Assembly: GCA_937922805.1 (NCBI GenBank)
Contig: CALAJV010000007.1
Span: 85,023-149,022, forward strand
Length of the DNA stretch: 64,000 nt
Source of the DNA: an uncultured Acidimicrobiales bacterium
GTDB taxonomy: Bacteria > Actinomycetota > Acidimicrobiia > Acidimicrobiales > SZUA-35
Reading direction: 5' to 3'
Position 1 is the stretch's first letter, and the number at the start of each line of letters is the position of its first letter. Under the pieces are notes generated by a model. The model was not told the DNA's origin. It did no database searches and saw only the letters and a program-made list of their open reading frames with translations. A program made the translations under genes and the position numbers. This document shows positions 8,580 to 17,883 of this stretch, piece by piece.

Positions 8580-9017
8580 TCACTGAGGCCAGCTGGTCGA
8601 ACCAGTGGCGATGGCTGAAATGTCGGCCAGAGTGTAGTTCTCCAGCAAAATCCGCATTTCAGAGCCGACTTTGTTCCAGATGCTAAGAAGCACGCATTGC
8701 CCCTCATGATCGCAGGCCCCCGCAGTGTGCGGCTCGCCGAAGTCGCCAAGTGTGATTGGCCCATCAACGGCGCGAAGGATTTCGGCCAACGTGATTTCGC
8801 TCGGGCTTCGAGCCAAAATATAGCCGCCACCCACTCCTCGCTTAGAACGAACTAGGCCAGCGCCTTTCAGAGAGAGGAGAATCTGTTCCAGATATGGCTG
8901 AGGTAGGCCGGTTTTTTCAGCGATGTCTCGAACCGGCGTGGGCCCTTCGGCTGATCCACTCATTGCCAGAGATAACAACGCTCTGCTGGCATAGTCACCT
9001 CGGGTCGAAACTCGCAT
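8580..9017 (-). CDS. Rrf2-family transcriptional regulator
   Basis: This 145-residue winged-helix protein begins MRVSTRGDYASRALL and continues with LPQPYLEQILLSLKGAGLV and SKRGVGGGYILAR, the standard Rrf2 recognition region. The metal-binding loop shows only two of the three cysteines of IscR-type proteins (ACDHEGQCVLLSIW, a CX5C pair). The third position is Trp. A cluster could still bind with another ligand, as in RsrR and NsrR relatives. It is the first gene of a two-gene unit with the nitroreductase. The 291-bp region upstream (9018-9308) should hold its promoter and that of the divergent hydrolase; no clear operator was identified. Confidence 0.88.
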   Translation of the reverse strand: MRVSTRGDYASRALLSLAMSGSAEGPTPVRDIAEKTGLPQPYLEQILLSLKGAGLVRSKRGVGGGYILARSPSEITLAEILRAVDGPITLGDFGEPHTAGACDHEGQCVLLSIWNKVGSEMRILLENYTLADISAIATGSTSWPQ

Positions 9018-9308
9018 GATTACTACGATAGCTGGCTCACAGCTCCATATCGCGGTGCCCGAGTGCGAGAGGTCCGGTCAGATTTTCCCTGCGATTCTCT
9101 GGCTCGTTGGTTCTTTCTGAACTTGTTTCTCCGTTGATGTGAGGTTCTGGGTGAGATGGGGGTTAACAAAAGAATGGCTACCGTCAGGAAAAAATGGGCC
9201 GATCATTTATATACAGATACATTTGGTAGTCAGCCGAGTGAGCAAAACGGCCAAAAGATGGCTAGGGAAACGGCTTAAATACGTCAGGGCGACGGAGGCA
9301 GCGGGTTC

Positions 9309-10403
9309 ATGGATCACAAGCAGATGGTGCGGCCTCAATTTGGCGATGGGTGCATTACCGAGCTCATGCCGGCGTTGCTCGGATACGGTCAGAAAAGCCT
9401 GCCAGCTGAATTTGGCGACGGTGGCCGGGTGTTGTTTGTGCTCGATGGGCTTGGGTGGGAGCAACTCCGAGAACGGCCTGGACTCATGCCAGTGCTCGAT
9501 GAGTTTGTTGGAGACAGAATCACCACCGTGGCGCCATCGACAACTGCTTGCGCGTTGACTTCGATTACTACGGCGTTGTCGCCCGCCGAACATGGAATTG
9601 TCGGATACCGAATGGTCGTCGACGACGACGTCTTCAACTGCCTTCGGTGGGGAAGTCGTTCGCAGCCGGACGCTCGCCAGACAATACCCCCAGATTTGAT
9701 TCAGCCTTACGAACCGTTCCTCGGTCAAGCGGTTCCGTACGTAACAAAATCGGAGTTCCGCACCACCGGATTTACCCAGGCCCACCTGAGGGGAGGCCGA
9801 CCAGAGGGTTACTCAACGCCAGCGGTTCTGGTCCACAACACCGCCAAGTTGGTTCATAGCGGCGAGGAAGCTGTCTACTGCTACTACGACGGAATCGATA
9901 AGGTCGCCCACCAATATGGCCTCAGGGACGAGTACGAAGCCGAGCTGGCCTTCGTCGACCGGATGCTCGGGGACATGCTCGGCGCGTTGCCTGCAGGTAC
10001 TACCGTGATGGTTAGCGCCGACCACGGCCACGTCGACTGCGGTGACCGATTGGTTCAGATCGACCCTGAAGTTCTCGACGCAACCGATTCTTTGTCCGGA
10101 GAAGCCAGGTTCCGGTGGCTCCATGCTAAAGGGCGAGCCGGTGATGAACTGTTAGAAATTGCCGAAGATCGTCACGGCCATCATGCGTGGGTTGCGAGCC
10201 GTCAGAAGATGATCGATGAGAATTGGTTCGGCCCCTCCATGTCGTCAGACGTCGCCTCTCGGATCGGAGACGTGGCGCTGTTGCCGTTCGATTCAATCGG
10301 ATTTGCTGACCCAGCGGACAGCGGCCCGATTGATTTGATTGGACGGCACGGGTCTTTAACCGCAGCAGAAATGTACGTTCCATGCCTAGTCCAGACTGCC
10401 TGA
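9309..10403 (+). CDS. Alkaline phosphatase superfamily protein (phosphodiesterase/nucleotide pyrophosphatase type)
   Basis: This 364-residue metal-dependent hydrolase starts its core with RVLFVLDGLGWEQL, the first metal-binding Asp strand. TVAPSTTACALTSI carries the threonine nucleophile. A second metal site includes YYDGIDKVAHQYG and VMVSADHGHVDCGD, with late histidines (GRHGSLTAAEM). This layout matches the type I phosphodiesterase/nucleotide pyrophosphatase branch. No signal peptide is seen, so it should be cytoplasmic. The substrate is unknown. It is a single gene followed by an inverted repeat. Confidence 0.85.
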   Translation: MDHKQMVRPQFGDGCITELMPALLGYGQKSLPAEFGDGGRVLFVLDGLGWEQLRERPGLMPVLDEFVGDRITTVAPSTTACALTSITTALSPAEHGIVGYRMVVDDDVFNCLRWGSRSQPDARQTIPPDLIQPYEPFLGQAVPYVTKSEFRTTGFTQAHLRGGRPEGYSTPAVLVHNTAKLVHSGEEAVYCYYDGIDKVAHQYGLRDEYEAELAFVDRMLGDMLGALPAGTTVMVSADHGHVDCGDRLVQIDPEVLDATDSLSGEARFRWLHAKGRAGDELLEIAEDRHGHHAWVASRQKMIDENWFGPSMSSDVASRIGDVALLPFDSIGFADPADSGPIDLIGRHGSLTAAEMYVPCLVQTA

Positions 10404-10408
10404 TAGTG

Positions 10409-10431
10409 GTTGAACTAGCATGTAGTTCAAC
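10409..10431. terminator. 9-bp perfect inverted repeat between hydrolase gene and bpa
   Basis: GTTGAACTA and TAGTTCAAC flank a 5-base loop, starting 6 bp after the upstream stop codon. GTGGTTG and CAACCAC a little further out can extend the structure. There is no long T-run. It is a likely terminator for the hydrolase, but could also be an operator or attenuator ahead of bpa. Confidence 0.5.
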
Positions 10432-10508
10432 TTGTTCGAGTACTAACAACCACCTCGTTAATTGGCCGCTTGCGTCCGCCGAACCGAAAGATTGGATAGA
10501 AAGAAGAA

Positions 10509-11006
10509 ATGAGCGATACCCCAGTTCCGGAAAAGCCAGAGATCGTTGCCCCGCCTGAGGCCGAGCCGAAAGAGACACCTCCAGGTACGGTGTCTGAGCC
10601 GGCTAAGGTCATGCGAATCGGCACGATGATCAAGCAGCTGCTTGAAGAAGTTAAGGCGACCGAGCTTGATGAACCAGGCCGTGATCGGCTTAAAGAGATC
10701 TACGAAACCTCAGTCGAAGAGTTGGCTGAGTCGCTGTCGCCCGACCTTCGAGAAGAGCTAGAACGGCTGGCGTTGCCATTCGACGATGGTGAGATCCCTT
10801 CTGGGCCTGAGTTGCGAGTTGCCCAAGCTCAACTCGTTGGTTGGTTGGAAGGCCTTTTTCACGGGATCCAAGCGACCCTTTTTGCTCAACAGAATGCAGC
10901 CCGTCAGCAGTTAGAGCAAATGCAACTACAGCAAGCGCTCCCTGCTGGACAACCAGGAGGCCAACCAGGGGTGCCGCAGCAACAACAGGGCGGCGTTTAC
11001 CTGTAG
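10509..11006 (+). CDS. bpa: Bacterial proteasome activator Bpa/PafE
   Basis: This 165-residue ATP-independent activator forms a ring that opens the 20S proteasome gate for unfolded proteins. The conserved core is nearly unmistakable: PAKVMRIGTMIKQLLEEVK, ELRVAQAQLVGWLEGL and FHGIQATLFAQQNAARQQLE. The N-terminal 30 residues are Pro/Glu-rich and the C-terminus is Gln/Pro/Gly-rich. It ends in GVYL, where the mycobacterial protein ends in GQYL, the motif that docks into the alpha-ring pockets. The gene implies that this organism has a 20S proteasome elsewhere. GAAAGAAG before the ATG is a weak ribosome-binding site. Confidence 0.93.
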   Translation: MSDTPVPEKPEIVAPPEAEPKETPPGTVSEPAKVMRIGTMIKQLLEEVKATELDEPGRDRLKEIYETSVEELAESLSPDLREELERLALPFDDGEIPSGPELRVAQAQLVGWLEGLFHGIQATLFAQQNAARQQLEQMQLQQALPAGQPGGQPGVPQQQQGGVYL

Positions 11007-11153
11007 CGCACCGCCAACTGCTTGAGCCGTCGCAGCGCGGTTTGCGTTTGCCCAGAATCGAGGCGAACATGATTGGGTGAGCGGGCGCTGTAGCCAGGGC
11101 GACAGGATCGTCCTCGATCCAGACATCGGCGGGCAGCACGGAAGGGATGTAGC

Positions 11154-11810
11154 GTGGTCATTCAGGTCGAAACGAAAGACTGCACTGCGCTAGAAGATGT
11201 CGAGGTCAGCGCTTTGGCTGACGTGTCGTCAACCACAACCGATTGGGAGCCGGGCTTGCTTGGCAAGCAGGTCGAGGAGTGGGTCCTGGTCAGTCAAGCC
11301 TTTGAGAATGAAACTCTCCGGGGCTACGTGTTCACGACGTTAGAGCGGATCGGTGGTACGCCAACCTTACTTATTGGGCTTGGACACATTGCCAGAACGC
11401 CATCTCGGTCGGCAGTGTTGCAAGCACTAATGAGCGATCAGTTCAATCGAGCCTTACGGGCGTTTCCTGACGAAGATGTATTACTGGCAACACGGCTCGT
11501 CGGTCCCGGTCCGCTTGATGCCTTCGTTGGATTAGATGGGCTCAGACCCGATCCCGATCAGAGACTTTCCGGGGAAGACAGAGCTTGGGGCCGACGCCTG
11601 GCCAAACGATTTGGTGCCATCGAGTTTGATGATCGTTCAATGATCGCCGATGCTGGCGGCAACGAGTTGTTCTTCGACCATGAATCCTTGGAGCCACAAG
11701 ACGGGGCGCAGTTATTTGAACGCTGTAGCGAAGCAGCGAATCAGTACCTTCTGGCGTGGGCCTGGGCCAGTCCGGAGTATTTGGAACAGTTCTTGGGGCA
11801 AACCGGCTAA
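11154..11810 (+). CDS. Conserved-looking hypothetical protein between bpa and dnaE
   Basis: This 218-residue protein was not recognised. The GTG start has a good ribosome-binding site (GGAAGGGA, 8 bases upstream). It is soluble, acidic and mixed alpha/beta in composition. Segments such as GTPTLLIGLGHIARTPSR and RGYVFTTLERIGG look like a compact fold, but no catalytic motif stands out. It sits 147 bp after bpa and 210 bp before dnaE, on the same strand. A proteolysis-related job would be guesswork. Confidence 0.6.
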   Translation: MVIQVETKDCTALEDVEVSALADVSSTTTDWEPGLLGKQVEEWVLVSQAFENETLRGYVFTTLERIGGTPTLLIGLGHIARTPSRSAVLQALMSDQFNRALRAFPDEDVLLATRLVGPGPLDAFVGLDGLRPDPDQRLSGEDRAWGRRLAKRFGAIEFDDRSMIADAGGNELFFDHESLEPQDGAQLFERCSEAANQYLLAWAWASPEYLEQFLGQTG

Positions 11811-12020
11811 TTCGGGTAAGTATCGGCAGAGAATGGCCGAGCTGGTGCCGATAAGCTGAGATCCCAGTCGTTTCGAGCCTCTTGGCGCAGTTCAGACAAA
11901 CTCGCCTAGTTTGTCCTTGGCGAGCCGTGGTCTGATGACTACGATTGGATAAATCACACTTGTGTTATTTGAACCGGTGGATTGGCTTATTCGGGCACCT
12001 TTATTGAGAGAAGTTCAACT

Positions 12021-15000
12021 GTGAGTTCGTCTTTTGTTCATCTGCATGTGCACACCGAGTATTCCATGCTCGATGGAGCGGCCCGACTCGACGAACTGGT
12101 AGCCAAAGCAGCTGGGGACGGGATGCCAGCGCTTGGAATCACTGATCACGGCAACATGTACGGTGTTCTTGACTTCTATAAGTCGTGCAAGAAGAACGAC
12201 ATCAAGCCAATCATCGGTTGTGAGCTATATCAGGCCGAAGAATCTCGAGCCGAACGGCCTAGTCGACGAGGGCGAGTAGACGATTCCGGTGGAACGACTG
12301 ATGGCGGGAAGAAGCTCTATTATCACCTGATTACTCTGGCTGAGAACGAGGTTGGTTACAAGAACCTCATACAGCTGTCGTCGCGGGCGTACATGGAGGG
12401 TTACTACTACAAGCCCCGAGTTGACTGGGATGTCTTGTCTGAGCACAGCGAAGGAGTCATCGCCACCACTGGGTGCCTCGGTGGCCAGGTGCTGCAGGCC
12501 CTAATGAACGGAGATGAGCGAGGGGCCTTAGAAAAGGCCGCTCGTTTCCAAGACATATTCGGTAGAGACAACCTATTTGTCGAGATCCAAGATCACGGGA
12601 TAGAGGCGCAGCGGCAAACAAACCCCCAGCTAATGGAAATCGCCCGCAAGATCAAAGCTCCGCTATTGGTAACTAACGATTCCCACTACACCCACCAAGA
12701 AGACCACACCGCCCACGACGCGTTGCTGTGTGTGCAGACCGGGTCGCTAATGAGCGATCCCGATCGATTTAAGTTCGAGGGCGATCAGCACTACCTCAAG
12801 TCGGCTGAAGAGATGCGATATCAGTGGTCGGAAATTCCCGAAGCGTGCGACAACAGCCTATGGATCGCCGAACGGGTCAATTTGGAGATCGAGTTCGGCC
12901 AGCCCCAACTTCCAGACTTCCCGATTCCAGCTCAATTTAACAACAATGCCGATGACTATCTTCTGTATCTCACAATGGAAGGGGCAAAGAAGCGTTGGGG
13001 ATCAGCGATCACAGATGACATTACCGATCGGCTCGTATACGAGCTTGAAGTTATCAAGAATATGGGGTTCAGCTCCTACTTCCTGATCACCTGGGACCTG
13101 ATTGATCACGCGCGCAAAAAGAACATCCGAGTCGGCCCAGGCCGAGGTTCGGCAGCTGGTTGTGCGGTGGCCTACTGCCTATGGATCACCGATCTTGACC
13201 CGATCAAGTACGATCTGCTGTTCGAACGATTCCTAAACCCGTCGCGTATCTCAATGCCCGATATTGATATGGACTTCGACTCTCGATATCGGGATGAAAT
13301 GATCCGGTACGCAGCCGAGCGATACGGACGAGATCACGTGGCTCAGATTGTTACGTTCTCGCAGATTAAGGCCCGAGCTGCCGTTCGCGACGCGGCCCGA
13401 GTATTGGGCTACCCGTACGTTGTCGGTGACAAGGTGGCGAAAGCTATGCCACCTCTGGTGATGGGCCGCGACACCCCACTCAAGTACTGCTTCGAGGAGA
13501 GCGAAAAACACGCTGACGGATACAAAGCTGCGGCTGAACTTCGAGCGATGGCGGACTCTGACAACGACGTCTCCGAGGTCGTTCGAGTGGCGCTTGGTCT
13601 GGAAGGAATGCGTCGCCAGGACGGCATTCACGCTGCGGCGGTTGTGATTACAAAAGATCCGCTCACCACATATCTCCCCATCCAACGCAAGCCGGAGGCT
13701 GGCAAAGATATTGAAGACGCCCCAGTAGTAACCCAATATGAGATGCACGGGGTCGAGGAACTTGGCCTTCTGAAGATGGACTTCCTTGGGCTGCGGAACC
13801 TTGACGTAATAAGCGACTCGCTGGCGCTGATCAAGGAGGTCCGTGGGGTCGAGTTAGACATCGACAATGTTGATCTCGATGATGACCCCACCTATGAGAT
13901 GCTCCAAGAAGGAAAATCGATTGGGGTATTTCAGCTTGAGTCAGCGCCGATGCGGGCTCTTATTCGTTCCATGGCGCCGACCGAGTTCGAAGACGTTGCC
14001 GCCCTAGTCGCTCTCTATCGTCCCGGGCCGATGGCGGCGAACATGCACAACGACTACGCTGATCGAAAGAACGGTCGAAAAGAAGCTATACCGTTTCACC
14101 CCGACGCGGCCGAAATCCTTGGTGGCACCTACAACCTTTGCATCTATCAAGAAGAGCTGATGCAGCTGGCTCAGAAATTCGCTGGCTACGACATGGCCCA
14201 AGCCGACAACCTCCGCAAAGCGATGGGCAAAAAGGTCCGGGAGCTGATTAAGGCCGAGCGAGTGACCTTCGTCGACGGCTGCGAGAAAACCGGGTACGGC
14301 CGAGAGCTTGGTGAAGAGCTGTTCGACACCATGGAACCATTCGCCGACTATGCGTTCAACAAAAGTCACTCGTATGGCTACGGTCTTGTTAGCTACCAGA
14401 CGGCGTACCTCAAAGCCAACTATCCGACCGAGTACATGGCGAGCTTATTAACCAGCGTCAAGTCCAACTTGGATAAGGCGGGCATCTACTTGAACGAGTG
14501 CCGCCAGCTTGGAATTAACGTTCTAGTTCCCGACGTCAATCGGTCAGAGACCGATTTCACCTCGATTCCTGACCCTGACGGGGGAGAGCAATATGCTATT
14601 CCGTTTGGTCTTTCGGCTATCCGAAACGTTGGTGAGGGTCTGGTTGAGCACATTATTGCTGAGCGGGCCTCCAGTGGGCCGTATTCCGATTTCTTCGACT
14701 TCTGCGAGCGGGTTGACTATCAGGTACTTAACAAGAGAACAATCGAGTCGCTGATCAAAGCGGGAGCTTTTGACTCTCTAGAGCACCCCCGTAAAGGCCT
14801 GTTGCTGGCGTTTGAGGGCATTATTGATCAGACGGTTACCTCTCGTCGTCAACACGACATGGGAGTTCAGACCTTGTTCGGAGGAGTGGGCGACAGTGAC
14901 GCTCCGTCGTTCGATGATCGCCCGAAGATCGGTGATCAGGAGTTTGAGAAATCTCAACGCCTCGCGTTCGAGAAAGAGATGCTTGGGCTGTATGTGTCAG

Positions 15001-15569
15001 ACCACCCGTTGATGGGACTAGAAGGAGCCTTGCAACGAAGAGCCGAAGATACGATCGCTAACATGGCCGAGCTTGACGATGGTCAGGTCGTGTCAGTCGG
15101 AGGGGTAGTGACCGGCTTACAGAAGAAGTGGACTCGCAAGGGCGACCTCATGGCTGTGTTGACCCTGGAAGATCTGACCGATTCGGTCGAAACAATGGTG
15201 TTTCCTCGGACCTTTGCTGATTATGGCCATTTGCTCGAAGATGACCGGATCGTAGTTATCCGTGGCCGTGTCGACAAACGAGATGATCAACCGAAATTGA
15301 TGTCTCAGTCAATCGAAGTGATTGATGCCGACTCGCTATCGTCTGACAAACCGTTGCGACTTGAGATTCGACCCAACCAACTTTCCGACGAGCGGATCAC
15401 AAAGTTGAAGTCAGTTTTGTCTGAGCATGGCGGCAACTCTCCGGTTTACATTCACCTTGGATCCGACAAGATCATCAGGTTGTCCGATGAGTTTTGCGTG
15501 AACACCTCGAATGGCCTAGTTCCAGAGCTGCGAGTGCTGCTCGGGGAGACATCAATTAGAGGTGATTGA
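12021..15569 (+). CDS. dnaE: DNA polymerase III alpha subunit (replicative)
   Basis: About 1182 residues. The N-terminal PHP domain begins FVHLHVHTEYSMLDGAARL and continues with GITDHGNMYG and TTGCLGG. The polymerase core shows GPGRGSAAGCAVAYCLWITD and the catalytic aspartates in MPDIDMDFDSRYRDEMI. The helix-hairpin-helix and OB regions follow (VSVGGVVTGLQKKWTRKGD). Length and motif order fit the actinobacterial DnaE1 replicase. The GTG at 12021 is the likely start, since GAGAGAAG lies 7 bases upstream and the product then begins VSSSFVHLH; an in-frame TTG at 11982 would add 13 unlike residues. The 3' end overlaps the convergent glycosyltransferase gene by 14 bp. Confidence 0.96.
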   Translation: MSSSFVHLHVHTEYSMLDGAARLDELVAKAAGDGMPALGITDHGNMYGVLDFYKSCKKNDIKPIIGCELYQAEESRAERPSRRGRVDDSGGTTDGGKKLYYHLITLAENEVGYKNLIQLSSRAYMEGYYYKPRVDWDVLSEHSEGVIATTGCLGGQVLQALMNGDERGALEKAARFQDIFGRDNLFVEIQDHGIEAQRQTNPQLMEIARKIKAPLLVTNDSHYTHQEDHTAHDALLCVQTGSLMSDPDRFKFEGDQHYLKSAEEMRYQWSEIPEACDNSLWIAERVNLEIEFGQPQLPDFPIPAQFNNNADDYLLYLTMEGAKKRWGSAITDDITDRLVYELEVIKNMGFSSYFLITWDLIDHARKKNIRVGPGRGSAAGCAVAYCLWITDLDPIKYDLLFERFLNPSRISMPDIDMDFDSRYRDEMIRYAAERYGRDHVAQIVTFSQIKARAAVRDAARVLGYPYVVGDKVAKAMPPLVMGRDTPLKYCFEESEKHADGYKAAAELRAMADSDNDVSEVVRVALGLEGMRRQDGIHAAAVVITKDPLTTYLPIQRKPEAGKDIEDAPVVTQYEMHGVEELGLLKMDFLGLRNLDVISDSLALIKEVRGVELDIDNVDLDDDPTYEMLQEGKSIGVFQLESAPMRALIRSMAPTEFEDVAALVALYRPGPMAANMHNDYADRKNGRKEAIPFHPDAAEILGGTYNLCIYQEELMQLAQKFAGYDMAQADNLRKAMGKKVRELIKAERVTFVDGCEKTGYGRELGEELFDTMEPFADYAFNKSHSYGYGLVSYQTAYLKANYPTEYMASLLTSVKSNLDKAGIYLNECRQLGINVLVPDVNRSETDFTSIPDPDGGEQYAIPFGLSAIRNVGEGLVEHIIAERASSGPYSDFFDFCERVDYQVLNKRTIESLIKAGAFDSLEHPRKGLLLAFEGIIDQTVTSRRQHDMGVQTLFGGVGDSDAPSFDDRPKIGDQEFEKSQRLAFEKEMLGLYVSDHPLMGLEGALQRRAEDTIANMAELDDGQVVSVGGVVTGLQKKWTRKGDLMAVLTLEDLTDSVETMVFPRTFADYGHLLEDDRIVVIRGRVDKRDDQPKLMSQSIEVIDADSLSSDKPLRLEIRPNQLSDERITKLKSVLSEHGGNSPVYIHLGSDKIIRLSDEFCVNTSNGLVPELRVLLGETSIRGD

Positions 15570-16491
15570 TCCGCACCCCGAGAACGCCGAGCAAGATTCC
15601 CACTGATTGCAGGGAGTAGGCGAAGGCGTACCGGAACTGCGGCGCCTCTTTCTTCTTTACTTGCTGAATCGGGTGTGAGGCTGCTTTGACTGCCCGTTTG
15701 GCCGACCTTGCTACGAGCCGTAGCCGGCTGTCTCGTCCGGCCCGAAGATTTGTTATCGCTTCGGTATTGCCGTGCCATAAACAGCGGCGCAGTTGGTATG
15801 AGTACGTTGCTCTATCGCTTGACTCGAGTTCCCAATTGACCGCATGGTGGCTGTAGTGAGCTTTGAGTCCGGCCTCGAGTGCAGCTCGATAGAACACCAT
15901 GTCTTCGCCGCCAGACTTGCCCAGATCGTTGGAAAATCGTACCTCTGGATTGTCCTGCAGAAAGTTGACCCGAATCACGGAGTTGGCCGTTTGTAGATCG
16001 GTGACGGCGATGCCATCGGGCTTCGCCGGTGTGCCCCAAAGGTTCGCGAACGGCTGATTGGTCAACCAGCTTGGTGAGTCGTCGGGGAAGCGGGCCAGAA
16101 CTGGGGCCGTGACCGCATCGGCCTCGGTGTCTTCTTGAACCTTCATCAACTCGGTCAACCACTCGGGAACTACGATTTGGTCATCGTCGACCATGGCGAC
16201 CCAGTCGCCCAATTCCATACATGCGATGAGCCCAGTGTTGCGGGCTTTGGCGATATTGCCTGATCCGCACCATCGATAGTGCAAACCAAGCGGGAACGAC
16301 CGGGTCGACGCTTCAACCACCTGCTCGGCCGCCCGATCTGGGTTGTCGTCGACCACAACGACGGCTAGCTGGTATCGGGGCTCAGCGTGCTTCGCTGCTA
16401 CTTCAAGCGAATCGAGCATTCTGGCAAGCTCGGCGTTTCGTTTGTAGGTACAAACGTAGACGGCGACTCTGGACAGGGGAGCGAGTGACAT
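15556..16491 (-). CDS. Glycosyltransferase family 2
   Basis: About 311 residues from the ATG at 16491, where the product begins MSLAPLSRVAVYVCTYKRN. Earlier in-frame codons encode an Arg-rich stretch unlike the family. The GT-A fold shows VCTYKRN, the nucleotide-binding VVVDDNPDRAA and the DXD-type VAMVDDDQIVVPEWL. GKSGGEDMVFYRAAL is the acceptor-side ED motif. It should transfer a sugar from an NDP-sugar to a cell-surface glycan. It is the last gene of a minus-strand group of four and lies 43 bp behind the GT4 gene. The donor and acceptor are unknown. Confidence 0.85.
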   Translation of the reverse strand: MSLAPLSRVAVYVCTYKRNAELARMLDSLEVAAKHAEPRYQLAVVVVDDNPDRAAEQVVEASTRSFPLGLHYRWCGSGNIAKARNTGLIACMELGDWVAMVDDDQIVVPEWLTELMKVQEDTEADAVTAPVLARFPDDSPSWLTNQPFANLWGTPAKPDGIAVTDLQTANSVIRVNFLQDNPEVRFSNDLGKSGGEDMVFYRAALEAGLKAHYSHHAVNWELESSDRATYSYQLRRCLWHGNTEAITNLRAGRDSRLRLVARSAKRAVKAASHPIQQVKKKEAPQFRYAFAYSLQSVGILLGVLGVRINHL

Positions 16492-16534
16492 GGTGACCAG
16501 CCTAATGTTGCGAATGGGGGACCGGACTGACCGG

Positions 16535-17845
16535 TCAGGCCTGCGGTAGAGCTGCCGAATTCGATGTTGACAGCGAGTAGTTGGATTGGGCGTCGACAAT
16601 GTGTGTTGCCAAACGGGCTGCTTCAACCGATGAGTTGAATTCGTTTGACACCTTTGATCTGCCAGCTTGTCCAAACGACTGGCGCAGCTCCGGGTCTAGG
16701 ATAAGAGTCCGGATTCGATCGGCCAGGTGGTCTGCGTCTCCGGGCCTGGTCAAAAAGCCCGAGATCCCGTCATCAATCAACTCTCCGACGCCACCAACGT
16801 TAGAAGACACCGCGGCCAGACCGCTACCAAGAGCCTCCATAAGTACGACCGGTACCCCCTCGGCGTAGCTGGGGAGAACAAAGATCTCGTGGTCGGCGAA
16901 GAGTTCGGCAACTTCGCTCTGAGACTTTGAGCCAACGAAATCGATTTGTGGGCTCAGCCCACGTTTGCTGGCTTCGCGTTCGAACCGGCCCCGATCGGGC
17001 CCGTCGCCGACCAAGGTTAGCTGTAGGTCGGGAAACTCATCGCGAAGCTGGGTCATGGCATCGAAGAGATGAATGAGTCCCTTGGCGTCTGCCATCCTTC
17101 CAACGAACAGTAATCGAGTCGCTGGGCCGCTGTGTTGAACGGGGGTCAGGCGGTCCGGGTCGATGCCGCAGTGAACGATGTGAATTGTCTCAAGCGACTC
17201 GGGAGCGAAGATAGCAGCTTGGGCCCGAGCGAAGTAGCTGATGCAAGAGCAGAAAGCGGCCCGCCGAATCTTCTCGTCGAGCCGCCACGTGTGAGCGTCG
17301 AAGAAAATGGCCGATCCATGGAGGGTGAAGCTGAAAGGAACATCGGCTAGCTCAGCAGCGATCATTGCAACGGTGCAGCTTGAATCACCGAAGTGGTTGT
17401 GAAGATGGGTGATCTTGCGCTGTTTTATCTGGGCGGCCAAAATGCCAGCTTCTGCGAAGTAGAACAACTGATAAAGGCTTCCCTTGACTCCAAGTCGGCG
17501 GGTGTTCCAAGCCAACTTCAGCCCAGCGAAGTAACGCTTAGGATTTCTGATCAGTAGCTTGAGGTGGGATGAGGGGAGCTGTCCCGATTTTGCCAGTTCT
17601 ACAAGATAAGTCGTATTGGCGTGGGCTTCGACTTGCTCCGAGCCGACAAGGTGCTCGGAGCCGGGTCGACGGACGGCGAAGGTCTGGATGGTGTGGCCCT
17701 GATTTCGCAGGGCGGTAATTTCCCTCTGGATAAATGTGTCGGTGGTCCGCGGGAATTCACCGGTTAAGTAAGCAATATTCTGAGGACTCGCGGCACGAGC
17801 GCCTGATTCGGCCGCGCCGCTGGCACTCGTTTTCTCAATAGACAT
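16535..17845 (-). CDS. Glycosyltransferase family 4 (GT-B)
   Basis: This 436-residue retaining glycosyltransferase starts its N-terminal domain with NIAYLTGEFPRTTDTFIQRE, and ITHLHNHFGDSSCTVAM is a typical acceptor-domain segment. The donor domain holds LLFVGRMADAKGLIHLFDA, TLVGDGPDRGRFE and the EX7E motif in YAEGVPVVLMEALGSG. The family adds sugars such as mannose, glucose or GlcNAc to lipid-linked glycans. It is followed by the GT2 gene and preceded by an SDR gene on the same strand, consistent with one polysaccharide pathway. The specific sugar cannot be told. Confidence 0.88.
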   Translation of the reverse strand: MSIEKTSASGAAESGARAASPQNIAYLTGEFPRTTDTFIQREITALRNQGHTIQTFAVRRPGSEHLVGSEQVEAHANTTYLVELAKSGQLPSSHLKLLIRNPKRYFAGLKLAWNTRRLGVKGSLYQLFYFAEAGILAAQIKQRKITHLHNHFGDSSCTVAMIAAELADVPFSFTLHGSAIFFDAHTWRLDEKIRRAAFCSCISYFARAQAAIFAPESLETIHIVHCGIDPDRLTPVQHSGPATRLLFVGRMADAKGLIHLFDAMTQLRDEFPDLQLTLVGDGPDRGRFEREASKRGLSPQIDFVGSKSQSEVAELFADHEIFVLPSYAEGVPVVLMEALGSGLAAVSSNVGGVGELIDDGISGFLTRPGDADHLADRIRTLILDPELRQSFGQAGRSKVSNEFNSSVEAARLATHIVDAQSNYSLSTSNSAALPQA

Positions 17846-17883
17846 TTTGCTATCTCCGCTTTTCTTTGACGAAACTCAGGTCG

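Noticed and set aside
10690..11139. Minus-strand frame opposite bpa and its downstream gap
   Set aside because: It lies mostly antisense to a clear bpa gene and has no family features.
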